Origin: Methanosarcinales archaeon
Lineage (GTDB): Archaea; Halobacteriota; Methanosarcinia; Methanosarcinales; Methanogasteraceae
Direction: 5' to 3'
Length of the DNA stretch: 18,680 bases
Assembly (NCBI GenBank): GCA_030594905.1
Contig: JAUVEF010000003.1
Coordinates: 1-18,680 of the forward strand
A program made the position numbers and the translations under genes. Of the stretch, positions 6,850-14,794 are shown piece after piece. Every line of letters begins with the position of its first letter. Position 1 is the first letter of the stretch. The notes under the pieces were generated by a model. That model was not told the origin of the DNA and made no database searches. It saw nothing but the letters and a program-made list of their open reading frames with translations.

Positions 6850-8655
6850 CTACGCCGCATCCTCCAGTTCGATCCTCGGCGCGATGCCGAGCGACTTAAT
6901 CTCATCGAGCAGTAGTTTGAATGCATAGCTCATATCCACAGGATATATATCGACCTCAGAATTACAGTTGGTGCAGAACGAAACATTCTTTCTCTGATCG
7001 TACGTTGCGATCATCCCGCACTTCCTGCAAACCAGTTCGGTCACCTTGTCAGATTCATCAAGGAGTCGCTCCTTAAGCGAGAGCGCAGCCCCGTGCCCGA
7101 TAAGAACATCGCGCTCCATCTCTCCGAACCTGAGACCACCATCTCGTGCGCGACCCTCGGTCGGCTGGCGTGTCAGCACCTGGACAGGTCCGCGGGACCG
7201 TGCATGGATCTTGGATGCAACCATGTGGTGAAGCTTCTGGTATAGAATAACTCCGACAAATATATCAGCCTTAATCTGCATTCCGGTGACGCCGTCATAC
7301 ATCACTTCCTTGCCAGAGTGTGCAAACCCGCAACTCTTAAGCCCGTCGCGTAACTCGACTTCAGTTGCGCCTGAAAAAGCGGTGGCATCAACCGATTCTC
7401 CTTTCATCGAGCCAACTTTTCCGCCGATCATCTCCATTACATGCCCGATCGTCATTCTTGACGGGATCGCATGTGGATTGATGATCAGGTCAGGGACGAT
7501 ACCCTGCTCCGTAAATGGCATATCTTCATATGGCACAACCAGACCAAGGACGCCTTTCTGCCCATGCCTGGATGCGAATTTGTCCCCGATCTCCGGGATC
7601 CGCTGGTCTCTGATCTTCACCTTTGCAAGACGGGACCCGAATGACTCGGTTATGATAATCGTATCCACGATCCCTTTCTCATTTGACCGCATCGTCACCG
7701 AGTTCTCACGGCGTTGCTGCGGAGCAAGCCCGAGCTCGGTTGGTTCCTCAACGAACCTCGGAGGCGATGTTTTCCCGATGAGAACATCTCCATGATCGAC
7801 AACGGTCTCAGGGTTAATCAGACCATCGGCATCCAGATGCGAGTAAGCTTCCTCGCCTCTTGCACCCCGAACCTCTGCATCAGGGATTTCAAAATGATCC
7901 TCCTGCCCGCCAGGGTACCTGTGCTCACCCCCTTCAAGAGTCCTGAAGAAGTGGCTACGTCCTAGCCCGCGCTCGATCGAACCTTTGTTGATCACGAGTG
8001 CATCCTCAATATTGTATCCCTCAAACGAGAGCACTGCGACCACAAAGTTCTGACCTGCGGGACGGCGGTCCGCCCCGATGGCGGTCGATGTGAGCGTATT
8101 CACCATCGGACGCTGCGGATAATGGAGAACGTGTCCGCGGGTATCCGACCGTAGTTTTGTGTTTGCTGCAGGAAGCCCGATGCACTGCTTAATCATGGCA
8201 GCACCCATCGTGTTTCTCGGAGACGCGTTATGTTCAGGAAACGGAACCATGCCGGTGCCAATTCCAAGAATCAGGGCTGGCTCGATCTCGAGATGCGTGT
8301 GCTCTGGCGTGATATCCATTTCATTGATAGCAATCAGCGCGTTCTCTTCTTCTTCAGCATCAAGATACTCGATCAAACCCTGTGATACAAGGTCGTCAAA
8401 ATCAAGATCACCATTCTTGAGTTGTTCGATGTGATCGTCGGTGATCCGCGATCTGCCACCTTCAACCACGATCGAGGGGCGGCGAGCCCTGCCCATATCA
8501 GTGTTGATGAGCACGTCATGCCCCTGCAACGCAATATTGAGCTGACCGTCAACGATCCCCCGCCTCCGTTTCACCCGGATCTCATGCACCAGTTCCGCGG
8601 TGTTTTCATGTGTGCCGACCAGTTCACCATCCAAAAATACTTTGCCTCTCATCAT
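6850..8655 (-). CDS. rpoB1: DNA-directed RNA polymerase subunit B' (Rpo2 C-terminal part)
   Basis: This 601-aa chain is the C-terminal half of the archaeal beta-like subunit, a separate polypeptide as in methanogens. It provides much of the catalytic cleft, the hybrid-binding region and the clamp-anchoring end. Visible motifs are the N-terminal [16 protein letters not shown], then [20 protein letters not shown], the [17 protein letters not shown] basic active-site segment, [16 protein letters not shown], and [17 protein letters not shown] zinc ribbon CRKCG...CTNC lies near the C terminus. The ATG has a GGGGTGA Shine-Dalgarno site seven nucleotides upstream and sits 15 nt after the rpoB'' stop. 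Unusually, rpoA' does not follow on the same strand; a non-coding repeat region and polB do. Confidence 0.96.
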   Translation of the reverse strand: MMRGKVFLDGELVGTHENTAELVHEIRVKRRRGIVDGQLNIALQGHDVLINTDMGRARRPSIVVEGGRSRITDDHIEQLKNGDLDFDDLVSQGLIEYLDAEEEENALIAINEMDITPEHTHLEIEPALILGIGTGMVPFPEHNASPRNTMGAAMIKQCIGLPAANTKLRSDTRGHVLHYPQRPMVNTLTSTAIGADRRPAGQNFVVAVLSFEGYNIEDALVINKGSIERGLGRSHFFRTLEGGEHRYPGGQEDHFEIPDAEVRGARGEEAYSHLDADGLINPETVVDHGDVLIGKTSPPRFVEEPTELGLAPQQRRENSVTMRSNEKGIVDTIIITESFGSRLAKVKIRDQRIPEIGDKFASRHGQKGVLGLVVPYEDMPFTEQGIVPDLIINPHAIPSRMTIGHVMEMIGGKVGSMKGESVDATAFSGATEVELRDGLKSCGFAHSGKEVMYDGVTGMQIKADIFVGVILYQKLHHMVASKIHARSRGPVQVLTRQPTEGRARDGGLRFGEMERDVLIGHGAALSLKERLLDESDKVTELVCRKCGMIATYDQRKNVSFCTNCNSEVDIYPVDMSYAFKLLLDEIKSLGIAPRIELEDAA

Positions 8656-8670
8656 CAGTCATTCACCCCT

Positions 8671-10185
8671 TTATACCGCAACGACACCACACATACGAAG
8701 CTCATCCCGGATGCCTTCGGTGGACTTGACCCCTGTGGATAGTTCCACCATCTGGGCAAAGTTCTTCACAAGACCACAGTTGGGACCCTCTGGTGTCTCG
8801 GATGGGCATAATCTACCCCATTGTGTCGAATGAAGGTCTCTTGCCTCGAAATGCGGCTGTGTTCGCGACAGCGGCGAGATCACCCTGCGTAAATGCGATA
8901 GGGCGGCGATGTGATCCGTACGATCGAGCAACTGCGCGACACCAGTGCGCCCGCCAACCCAGTTTCCAGTCGCAAGTGGATAAACGATCCGCTGGGTGAG
9001 TACGTCGGGGCGTATCACGGTCTTGATGTTTAATTCCCGCTTCCTCATGCTCGCACGCTCTATCTGGTACTTGATATCCCTTGCGAGTCGGTTGAATGAG
9101 ACCCGGAAGAGATCCTCCATCAGATTCCCTGATAGTTTTAGCCTTTTGTTTGCATAATGATCCTTATCGTCTACATTTCTTCGATTCAGAGCAAGTTCAA
9201 AGCACGCCTCAGCCATTCTTGCAAGAAAGTGGGCTTTCACGATCCGGTTTTCCCCGTCGTTGCCAACATGTGGGAGCAGATACCTGTCGAGCACATAACT
9301 AATTCGCCGGGTCTGATACTCCTTTGTCTGCCGTGCGGCAACGATACTTCCGATCTCTTCAAGCGCATCTTCCTGCGTAAATACTCCGATGTTTACAGCC
9401 TCTTCGAGGTTTTCTTTCATAAATTCCTGGATCTCGGGATCGTCAGAAACCGCTTTTACGAGGTCTTCGTCTTTTTCAAGCCCAAGTGCGCGAACGAGCG
9501 TGACAAAATTGATGCGCCCGGGAAGTGATGGGAAGGTTACCTCAAGTATTGATTTGCGCCCGCGCTCGACCACAGTCAGCGCCCGGTATCCATGCCGCTC
9601 CGAGAATACTTTTGCGATCTCGACCTGATCACCATACTTCTGGTCTCTCTCGGTCATGATCTTGTTCGGCGCAAGGTCCTCGAGCGTCATGATCACCCGC
9701 TCTGTGCCGTTGGTGATGAAATAGCCTCCGGGATCAAGTGGGTCTTCGCCATGCGCCTGTAACTCCTCGTTAGAGAGCCCATGCAAGTTACAGACATCTG
9801 ATCGCAGCATGATCGGAAGGACTCCGATCTCCACAGTCTGTGCTTTGCTCTCGATCCCGTCCTGCACAACAGTCATCTCAAGGTTTATCGGTGCTGAGTA
9901 TGTGAGGTTACGTAGTCGTGCGTCGGATGGAAACAGCTGATCCACAGCCCCGTCGGCTTCCTTCACTACCGGATGCGCTATCGAGATAGTACCGAGACGT
10001 ACAAATGTCTCGGAATCGTCGTCCGCGCCGCCAATCTCGGTTTCGATGACCCCCATCTCATCTATAACCTTCTGAAGACCATGGTTTACGAACTCATTGA
10101 ATGAATCAACCTGATGCTGCACAATCTTTTCCTGAATGAAATATGCTCTGGATATTGTTTTTCGATCTAACATGTCGTCCCTCAC
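8671..10185 (-). CDS. rpoB2: DNA-directed RNA polymerase subunit B'' (Rpo2 N-terminal part)
   Basis: The 504-aa product is the N-terminal half of the archaeal B subunit, forming the protrusion, lobe and part of the fork. It begins with SRAYFIQEKIVQHQVDSFN and carries DVCNLHGLSNEELQAHGEDP, GGYFITNGTERVIM, LGLEKDEDLVKAV and DRYLLPHVG. It ends with the conserved fork segment HFEARDLHSTQWGRLCPSET. The split between B'' and B' falls where methanogen polymerases are split. GTG at 10185 overlaps the rpoH stop (GTGA). An ATG at 10173 with GAGG six nucleotides upstream is an equally good start and would shorten the protein by four residues. It is part of the rpoH-rpoB''-rpoB' transcript. Confidence 0.96.
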   Translation of the reverse strand: MRDDMLDRKTISRAYFIQEKIVQHQVDSFNEFVNHGLQKVIDEMGVIETEIGGADDDSETFVRLGTISIAHPVVKEADGAVDQLFPSDARLRNLTYSAPINLEMTVVQDGIESKAQTVEIGVLPIMLRSDVCNLHGLSNEELQAHGEDPLDPGGYFITNGTERVIMTLEDLAPNKIMTERDQKYGDQVEIAKVFSERHGYRALTVVERGRKSILEVTFPSLPGRINFVTLVRALGLEKDEDLVKAVSDDPEIQEFMKENLEEAVNIGVFTQEDALEEIGSIVAARQTKEYQTRRISYVLDRYLLPHVGNDGENRIVKAHFLARMAEACFELALNRRNVDDKDHYANKRLKLSGNLMEDLFRVSFNRLARDIKYQIERASMRKRELNIKTVIRPDVLTQRIVYPLATGNWVGGRTGVAQLLDRTDHIAALSHLRRVISPLSRTQPHFEARDLHSTQWGRLCPSETPEGPNCGLVKNFAQMVELSTGVKSTEGIRDELRMCGVVAV

Positions 10186-10415
10186 TCGATTGCAAGGCGG
10201 TAAAACACAGACTCGCCGGCGGTCTCGCTCGTTCTCGTAATTTCTATGACGTCGCCTGGATTCGCGCCAATCTCATCGATCGCAGGATCGGTCATCCGGA
10301 TCTTGGATAGTTTCTCTTTTTCGATGCCGTATTTACTCAATATAGTCTCTACTTCATCGTCATCGAGTACCCGGTGTCCCGGAACTATTACATGTTCAAG
10401 TATGTTGAATCCTAT
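10182..10415 (-). CDS. rpoH: DNA-directed RNA polymerase subunit H (Rpo5), apparent AUA start
   Basis: This is the small subunit homologous to the C-terminal part of eukaryotic RPB5, located at the downstream-DNA jaw. Family segments are HVIVPGHRVLDDDEVETIL, KYGIEKEKLSKI, DPAIDEIGANPGDVIEI and ETAGESVFYRL. No ATG, GTG or TTG in frame lies between the tRNA-Lys and this conserved core. The nearest in-frame ATG (10481) is inside the tRNA. A GGAGGG Shine-Dalgarno site at 10427-10422 is followed after six nucleotides by ATA at 10415, giving a 77-aa protein (MGFNILEHV...) of normal length. ATA as start is an inference; an ATG-to-ATA base error would look the same. The stop overlaps the rpoB'' start by 4 nt. 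Confidence 0.88.
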   Translation of the reverse strand: MGFNILEHVIVPGHRVLDDDEVETILSKYGIEKEKLSKIRMTDPAIDEIGANPGDVIEITRTSETAGESVFYRLAIE

Positions 10416-10450
10416 GAAAATCCCTCCACAGAATAGTGATGGTGTTGCAA

Positions 10451-10557
10451 CGGGCTCGAAGGGATTTGAACCCTCGGCCATCGGGTTTCCGCACGTAGCA
10501 GCAACGTCGCCGCAGACGTTAAAAGCCCGGTGCTCTGCCTGGCTGAGCTACGAGCCC
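10451..10557 (-). tRNA. tRNA-Lys (anticodon UUU) with a 33-nt intron
   Basis: The acceptor stem GGGCTCG/CGAGCCC is perfect. The D-arm GCTC...GAGC, an anticodon stem CCGGG/CCCGA (one terminal C-A mismatch), loop CTTTTAA with anticodon TTT, a 5-nt variable loop and the T-arm GAGGG-TTCAAAT-CCCTT are all present. The discriminator is G at 10451 and CCA is not encoded. Removing 10519-10487 is required to close the anticodon arm, which places an intron at the canonical archaeal 37/38 position. A relaxed bulge-helix-bulge can be drawn: bulges TAA and AAA, each cut after the second base, with a central helix CTTT/GCGG that has one mismatch. Only 24 nt separate its 3' end from the rpoH Shine-Dalgarno site, so both probably share one transcript. 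Confidence 0.88.
10487..10519 (-). other. Putative tRNA-Lys intron
   Basis: These 33 nt interrupt the tRNA after A37 (10520). They contain a hairpin ACGTC-TGCGGC-GACGT. Flanking A residues make the exact cut ambiguous by one or two bases without changing the mature tRNA. Confidence 0.7.
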
Positions 10558-10641
10558 ATTCATAGCAGACCCTATACCAGTTGGAAATCGAGAGGAGTAT
10601 AGTGTCACTATGGCGCACCAACAAACCAACGCATCCATACA

Positions 10642-10649
10642 TATTAAGC
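10642..10649 (-). promoter_or_regulatory. Possible TATA box of the tRNA-Lys/rpoH-B''-B' transcript
   Basis: CTTAATAT on the minus strand would start RNA near 10620, giving a leader of about 60 nt before the tRNA. No better TATA lies closer to the tRNA 5' end. Confidence 0.35.
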
Positions 10650-10678
10650 TTTTCCTGCGAAGGGTGTTTTAAGCAGGA

Positions 10679-11053
10679 TCAGATCAACACTGCATTTACT
10701 TGCCCTTCCTGCCCCGGTCGGTTGGTCACCCGTGCAGAACCAAGCGCGGTTTTGATGATCGCGCCTCTGGTGATGACGTTGCGCCTTGTGTAGTACTGGT
10801 TTGCAGGATTTCCTTCCACGTTCTCGATCGTGGTTTTGCGGGTCGTGGCATCCTTTGGATCAGTCACGTTCGCCGCATCACATCGGTACAGGCGCAACTT
10901 CTGGTTTCCGCCAAAGGCGCGCACATTCTTGCTGCGCGTCGCTGCAAGGTGAGTGTCAGTGGCATCGCGTCCATTTTCAAACTTCCGTTTTCCGCGACTG
11001 CTTATATGCCTGCCACCGCTTGATTCGCGTCTTGATTTTCCTTGCCATTTCAT
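10679..11053 (-). CDS. rps8e: Small-subunit ribosomal protein S8e
   Basis: The 124-aa basic protein is archaeal/eukaryotic S8e of the 30S subunit. Diagnostic parts are WQGKSRRESSGGRHISSRGK at the N terminus, KNVRAFGGNQKLRLYRCD, a central NVEGNPANQYYTRRNVITRG and the C-terminal ALGSARVTNRPGQEGQVNAV. Length fits archaeal homologues. A GGAG site lies about 9 nt before the ATG. It begins 24 nt after the 3' end of tRNA-Arg, with no separate TATA visible between them, so the tRNA and S8e are probably co-transcribed. A CCTGC/GCAGG inverted repeat follows its stop at 10655-10678. Confidence 0.95.
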   Translation of the reverse strand: MKWQGKSRRESSGGRHISSRGKRKFENGRDATDTHLAATRSKNVRAFGGNQKLRLYRCDAANVTDPKDATTRKTTIENVEGNPANQYYTRRNVITRGAIIKTALGSARVTNRPGQEGQVNAVLI

Positions 11054-11077
11054 ATTTTGGTTCTCCTTTCGGTGTAG

Positions 11078-11149
11078 CGTCCCGGCCGGGACTCGAACCC
11101 GGGTCTAAGGCTCCGCAAGCCCTAAGGATATCCGCTACCACATCGGGAC
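11078..11149 (-). tRNA. tRNA-Arg (anticodon GCG)
   Basis: The acceptor GTCCCGA pairs with CCGGGAC (last pair A-C mismatched). The anticodon arm AGGGC-TTGCGGA-GCCTT presents GCG, reading CGC arginine codons. The T-arm CCGGG-TTCGAGT-CCCGG is perfect. The D-stem is weak, with only two clear G-C pairs and T-T mismatches at 10-25 and 13-22. The discriminator is G and CCA is not encoded. A TATA-like box lies about 25 nt upstream. Confidence 0.88.
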
Positions 11150-11169
11150 GCACTACCTTTGTGCCTACG

Positions 11170-11178
11170 ATTATTAAA
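11170..11178 (-). promoter_or_regulatory. TATA box of tRNA-Arg/rps8e
   Basis: TTTAATAAT on the minus strand, preceded by a CC element, is centred about 25 nt before the tRNA-Arg 5' end, the standard archaeal spacing. Confidence 0.7.
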
Positions 11179-11363
11179 GGTTATCCGGTCGGTGGTTTTG
11201 GATCTCATTATGGTTCTGGCATCTTCGCGTGATCCTGATATCTGTTCAAACGTTCCGTTCGCGATTTTTTTTCTATCTCCCCCACTCTCGAGTACTCGAT
11301 GCTATACGCAGGATTTACCTGATACACGAGCATACGCAAAATTACTATGGAGCCTGCGAGTAT

Positions 11364-12242
11364 TCAATCGAACAGTCCGAACGCGGACAGCGCATCGTGC
11401 AGTTTCTGCTCATTTTCTGCATTCATCGGCGCAAGCGGAAGCCGCAGGGGTCCGCCAGATAGACCAAGCATACTTGCGGCAGTCTTCACCGGGATCGGAT
11501 TTGTCTCAATAAACATCGCTCGCACGAGTGGCGCAAGCCGGTAGTGGTGGCGCCTCGCCTCACCATAATCACCGCGCAGTATCGCATCTGCGAAGGCTAC
11601 CGTCTGCGCAGGAGCGATGTTTGCCACAACCGAGATCACACCCACCCCGCCAAGTGACATGATCGGTAGTGTCAGGGCATCGTCGCCGGATATCACTATA
11701 AAGTCCATGTCCCGGGTCAGTTCGATGACGCGCGACACCTGCCCCAGATCGCCGCTCGCCTCTTTGACGCCAATGACACCAGGGATCTCCGCAAGCTTCG
11801 CGATCAAATCAGGTTCGAGGTTGATGCCAGTTCTGGACTTGATGTTGTATAATATCAGTGGCAAGTCAGCAGCGCTTGCAATCGCCTCAAAATGGGCAAT
11901 GATCCCGTTTTTGTTCGGTTTGTTATAATACGGCGTGATCAGCAGTGCGGCATCAGCGCCAGCGTCTGCTGCATGGCAGGTGAACCGAACCGCATCCGCC
12001 GTATTGTTCGAACCGGTTCCCGCGATTACAGGGACGTTTGAAGCATCAATTGCGACGTTGATCAGTTGTTCATGCTCTTCAGATGTTAACGTGGCTGATT
12101 CACCGGTAGTGCCACATGGAACGATGCCGGAAACCCCATGTTCAACCACATATTCAATATGTTCTCTAAAACCAGTCTCATCGATCATGCGCTCGGGCGT
12201 GAATGGTGTTATGAGCGCCGGCAGAACGCCTTTGATCTTCAT
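11364..12242 (-). CDS. dapA: 4-hydroxy-tetrahydrodipicolinate synthase
   Basis: DapA condenses pyruvate with aspartate semialdehyde in the diaminopimelate route to lysine. The 292-aa TIM-barrel protein shows GVLPALITPFT at the N terminus, the VPCGTTGESATL phosphate/carboxylate-binding motif, LLITPYYNKPNKNGI, LILYNIKSRTG (usually YN-x-PxRTG), and the Schiff-base lysine in GVIGVKEASGDL. SGDDALTLPIMSLGGVGVIS follows. An upstream ATG would give 301 aa, but the ATG at 12242 matches the family N terminus and has an AAGGTGA Shine-Dalgarno site. It starts 10 nt after the rps17e stop, an adjacency seen in other methanogens from memory. No dapB or asd follows here. Confidence 0.94.
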   Translation of the reverse strand: MKIKGVLPALITPFTPERMIDETGFREHIEYVVEHGVSGIVPCGTTGESATLTSEEHEQLINVAIDASNVPVIAGTGSNNTADAVRFTCHAADAGADAALLITPYYNKPNKNGIIAHFEAIASAADLPLILYNIKSRTGINLEPDLIAKLAEIPGVIGVKEASGDLGQVSRVIELTRDMDFIVISGDDALTLPIMSLGGVGVISVVANIAPAQTVAFADAILRGDYGEARRHHYRLAPLVRAMFIETNPIPVKTAASMLGLSGGPLRLPLAPMNAENEQKLHDALSAFGLFD

Positions 12243-12252
12243 GAGTGTCACC

Positions 12253-12456
12253 TTATAATGGTTTTTCACGCTGCGAAATCACGCTTAGGCGTGTGATGTA
12301 ACCTGCAACCCGGTTCCGGATAGTCTTGCTGGTGATATCGGTGTGTTTGGTAACCTGCACCTTGTTGTTCTCGAAATCGACTCCGAACGCGTAACCTCGC
12401 TGTGCAATCAGTTCTCTTGCGATCTTTTTGATGTATGTCGGTCGAATATTTCCCAT
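12253..12456 (-). CDS. rps17e: Small-subunit ribosomal protein S17e
   Basis: The 67-aa S17e protein of the 30S subunit starts [17 protein letters not shown] and contains [20 protein letters not shown] and RVAGYITRL, the family signature. The reading frame extends upstream to 12570, but that part is unrelated to S17e and contains the promoter, so ATG 12456 is the start. A TATA box about 31 nt upstream predicts a leader of only a few bases. The gene is the first of a two-gene unit with dapA. Confidence 0.92.
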   Translation of the reverse strand: MGNIRPTYIKKIARELIAQRGYAFGVDFENNKVQVTKHTDITSKTIRNRVAGYITRLSVISQREKPL

Positions 12457-12466
12457 GTATAATGGG
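12452..12466 (-). promoter_or_regulatory. Inverted repeat spanning the rps17e start codon
   Basis: CCCAT-TATAC-ATGGG: the 3' arm begins with the start codon itself. If the transcript includes both arms it would hide the start codon; as DNA it may be an operator at the initiation site. Confidence 0.4.
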
Positions 12467-12482
12467 ATGTGGCGGTCTGGCA

Positions 12483-12491
12483 TATAAATAT
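12483..12491 (-). promoter_or_regulatory. TATA box of rps17e-dapA
   Basis: TTTATATGC within AATATTTATATGCC, centred about 31 nt before the S17e ATG. It predicts initiation near 12462 and a nearly leaderless mRNA. Confidence 0.6.
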
Positions 12492-12582
12492 TGCTGCGAT
12501 GACTGCCGCCAGGGCGAATAGCTCCGATTGTACGGATGTTCCCGGTTAATGCCCCGCACAAATTACCCATTCGTACTCGCGA

Positions 12583-13590
12583 TCACGGATACACGCCGAT
12601 GCTCTGGTATGATCCGAATGACGACGGTGCTACAAACTCTAATAGGGTGTTTGCGCCACCTTCCGGCACTATATTAATCGAGACCATTGTTCTGGTATCG
12701 ATGGTCAGTGCTGCCTCGCCGACCCGTGGATCGGTGTTCTTGAGGCTGGCAAGCGTTGTTTCGTCTGTGCACGTGTTACTCGGCGCGGTTAGCAGAATGA
12801 TCTTGATCAGATCGCCCGTGGTCATCACCGGATTGTCCAGACTGAACGAATCGTCGGCATCCCGCACCATTTCCGCAACAAAGAACATGTCTGCGCACAT
12901 GAAATACATACCCGCATAATCACCGGTGGTAGCCCGGGTCGCGTTGTATCCGAGATGGACTGTGCCCACACGGGTCTTGTTCACATAATCGGCATTGGCA
13001 CCGACTGTAGCGTCCGGGTACGGTACTTGTATCTGCGTCAGACCGTCCGCAACCAGTCGGTAGGTGGTAAGGCGGTTTGAGTCACTGCTCGAAAAGTTAC
13101 CATCGCTCACATTGGTTGCATTGGCATCGACCGTGCCCTCGATATACCGGAGGTCATTGGTGGTCGTGCCATCAGTGATGGTGATCACGATCTGATTCAG
13201 ATCGACAGGTTCTGAGCCGACCTTCAGCGAGCACCGCAGATTAAGCCGGTCAAGAGTATCAGAGAATGTGTCATCGTCGCCAATTGACGCATTCACGCCG
13301 CTGCGCCAGCCTTCAATGGATTCTACGTCGATATTTGAGGAAACTTCCAGTGTGGCTTCTTTTCCGGTACTAAATGCCTTCTGCTGGAGGACTCCAGAGG
13401 TTTCTATCAGCACTGCGGCAGCAACCGCCGCAACCATCACCATTGCAATGAATATAATCAGGGTGCCGATGCCCACCTGCGCACGGCGGTTCTGCGCCAG
13501 CCTTTCCGGCACTACAGGGATTGTGGAGATTTTGGAGACTACCTGTGCGGTAGCCATGCATGCGGTTAGTAGAAGTGGTCGTCGGTTCAT
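12583..13590 (-). CDS. flaB: Archaellin (archaeal flagellin), class III signal peptide
   Basis: The protein (335 aa) is a filament subunit of the archaellum. After a basic leader ending PERLAQNRR comes the hallmark [20 protein letters not shown] hydrophobic helix, then [16 protein letters not shown], the conserved packing domain of archaellins. The remaining 270 residues are a variable beta-rich domain with several N-x-S/T sequons (NAS, NAT, NVS, NFS, NKT), so glycosylation is likely. The leader is long (about 38 residues). The residue before QVGIGT is Ala, where Gly is usual for the FlaK/PibD peptidase. An ATG at residue 12 is an alternative start. GGGGGTG upstream of the ATG is a strong Shine-Dalgarno site. 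No other archaellum genes are in the window, so it is solitary here. Confidence 0.9.
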   Translation of the reverse strand: MNRRPLLLTACMATAQVVSKISTIPVVPERLAQNRRAQVGIGTLIIFIAMVMVAAVAAAVLIETSGVLQQKAFSTGKEATLEVSSNIDVESIEGWRSGVNASIGDDDTFSDTLDRLNLRCSLKVGSEPVDLNQIVITITDGTTTNDLRYIEGTVDANATNVSDGNFSSSDSNRLTTYRLVADGLTQIQVPYPDATVGANADYVNKTRVGTVHLGYNATRATTGDYAGMYFMCADMFFVAEMVRDADDSFSLDNPVMTTGDLIKIILLTAPSNTCTDETTLASLKNTDPRVGEAALTIDTRTMVSINIVPEGGANTLLEFVAPSSFGSYQSIGVYP

Positions 13591-13888
13591 TATGCACCCC
13601 CTTTTATGATAGATATCAAACCCGTATTCATTTTATGTATTAACACGATATAAATATATCTTTGAAAAGTGTTGATTCCAGGAAAATTTGTCCTTGCTAT
13701 ATTCGGGGGTGGTGTGGCGTTTAATTCCCAATTGCAGTTAAAAACAGTACGTGCCATGGAATGTGAGTTGGTGTAAATCGGTACTGACTACGCAGAAACC
13801 GCGTGGGGCAGGGTAAGTAACAACACCGGAAACAGGTGGAATCCGGATGATCCGGGATCGGTCCGAAGACTCCAACCAATATTTGAGT
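13591..13888. other. Non-coding gap between argB and the archaellin gene
   Basis: Besides the archaellin promoter (below) these 298 bases show no gene. On the minus strand a T5 run (about 13741-13745) could end argB transcription. TCCGGATGATCCGGGATCGG near 13842 is partly palindromic. Confidence 0.5.
13648..13660 (-). promoter_or_regulatory. TATA box of the archaellin gene
   Basis: GATATATTTATATCG on the minus strand is a strong A/T TATA element. A start near 13629 would give a leader of about 38 nt containing the AAAGGGGGTG ribosome-binding site at about 13594-13603. Confidence 0.6.
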
Positions 13889-14794
13889 TTACGATTTCTT
13901 TTCAGACGACCTGTTCATCATCGTTCCAATCCCCTCATCTGTGAGCAGTTCGAGCAGCAGCGAATGGGGTTTGCTGCCATCGATTATGTGTACCTTTGAA
14001 ACGCCGCCACTAATTGCACAGACGCCAGCGTGGACCTTTGGAATCATGCCCCCACTGATCACACCCATTTCGATCAAACCATCCACCTCTGATGCGGATA
14101 TGTGTGATAAACGAGTATTTTCTACAGAATGGTCAAGAAGCACCCCTGGCACATCGGTCAGTAGAATCAACTTCTTTGCATGTAACGCTGCGGCAATATC
14201 TCCAGATACGGTGTCTGCATTCAGGTTCAAACTGTTACCAACAAGATCTACAGCAATCGGCGCAATTACAGGGATGTATCCGCGTCCTGAAGTGATCATA
14301 AGGATCTCAGGATTGATAATCTCAGTCTCACCGACCCAGCCCAGATCTATTGCATCCTCGACCCCCTCAACGGTCACCGGTGCCTTCTTTCGGGCAAGGA
14401 TCAGTTTTCCATCCTTTCCAGATAGCCCAACACCCTTGCCGCCGTATTTGCCGATCATTGAGACGATCTTTGTGTTTACATTCCCAACGAGCACCATGCG
14501 CGTGATCTCAAGGGTTTCTTCATCTGTTATGCGCAAGCCCCCTGCAAATTCGGGTTTCTTGCCGAGACGCGCCATCTTCTCTGATATCTCAGGACCTCCG
14601 CCGTGCACGATGATCGGATGGACTCCAATGCACTGCAACAGGATCACGTCACGGATGATATCATCAAGGATCGATGGCTCGACGATCGCATTGCCCCCGA
14701 TCTTGATCACCATGATCGAATCTGCGAACTCCTGTATGTACGGCAGGGCTTCGATCAGGATGTTTGCTCTGGCGAGGCTCTGGTTTTGCTGCAT
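13889..14794 (-). CDS. argB: Acetylglutamate kinase
   Basis: ArgB phosphorylates N-acetylglutamate, the second step of arginine synthesis. The 301-aa amino-acid-kinase-fold protein has MVIKIGGNAI (ATP phosphate binding), IIVHGGGPEISEKMARLGKK (acetylglutamate site), GGLRITDEETLEITRMVLVG, NLNADTVSGDIAAAL, LILLTDVPGVL and SGGMIPKVHAG (catalytic/regulatory lysine region). Length and motif order are typical of archaeal ArgB. An AAGGA site lies four nucleotides before the ATG, and TATA-like elements lie about 25-45 nt upstream. It stands alone here, with no other arg genes beside it. Confidence 0.95.
   Translation of the reverse strand: MQQNQSLARANILIEALPYIQEFADSIMVIKIGGNAIVEPSILDDIIRDVILLQCIGVHPIIVHGGGPEISEKMARLGKKPEFAGGLRITDEETLEITRMVLVGNVNTKIVSMIGKYGGKGVGLSGKDGKLILARKKAPVTVEGVEDAIDLGWVGETEIINPEILMITSGRGYIPVIAPIAVDLVGNSLNLNADTVSGDIAAALHAKKLILLTDVPGVLLDHSVENTRLSHISASEVDGLIEMGVISGGMIPKVHAGVCAISGGVSKVHIIDGSKPHSLLLELLTDEGIGTMMNRSSEKKS

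Noticed and set aside
10416..10481. Extension of rpoH to an ATG at 10481 (99 aa)
   Set aside because: The added codons lie in the tRNA-Lys 3' half and the short spacer. They do not resemble RpoH N termini.
10599..10611. 13-bp dyad ATAGTG-T-CACTAT before tRNA-Lys
   Set aside because: It is perfect but short and A/T-containing, with no relation to a clear promoter. It may be chance, so it is recorded only here.
12457..12570. Extension of rps17e to 12570
   Set aside because: The added residues include the TATA box region and are unlike S17e, which starts [13 protein letters not shown].
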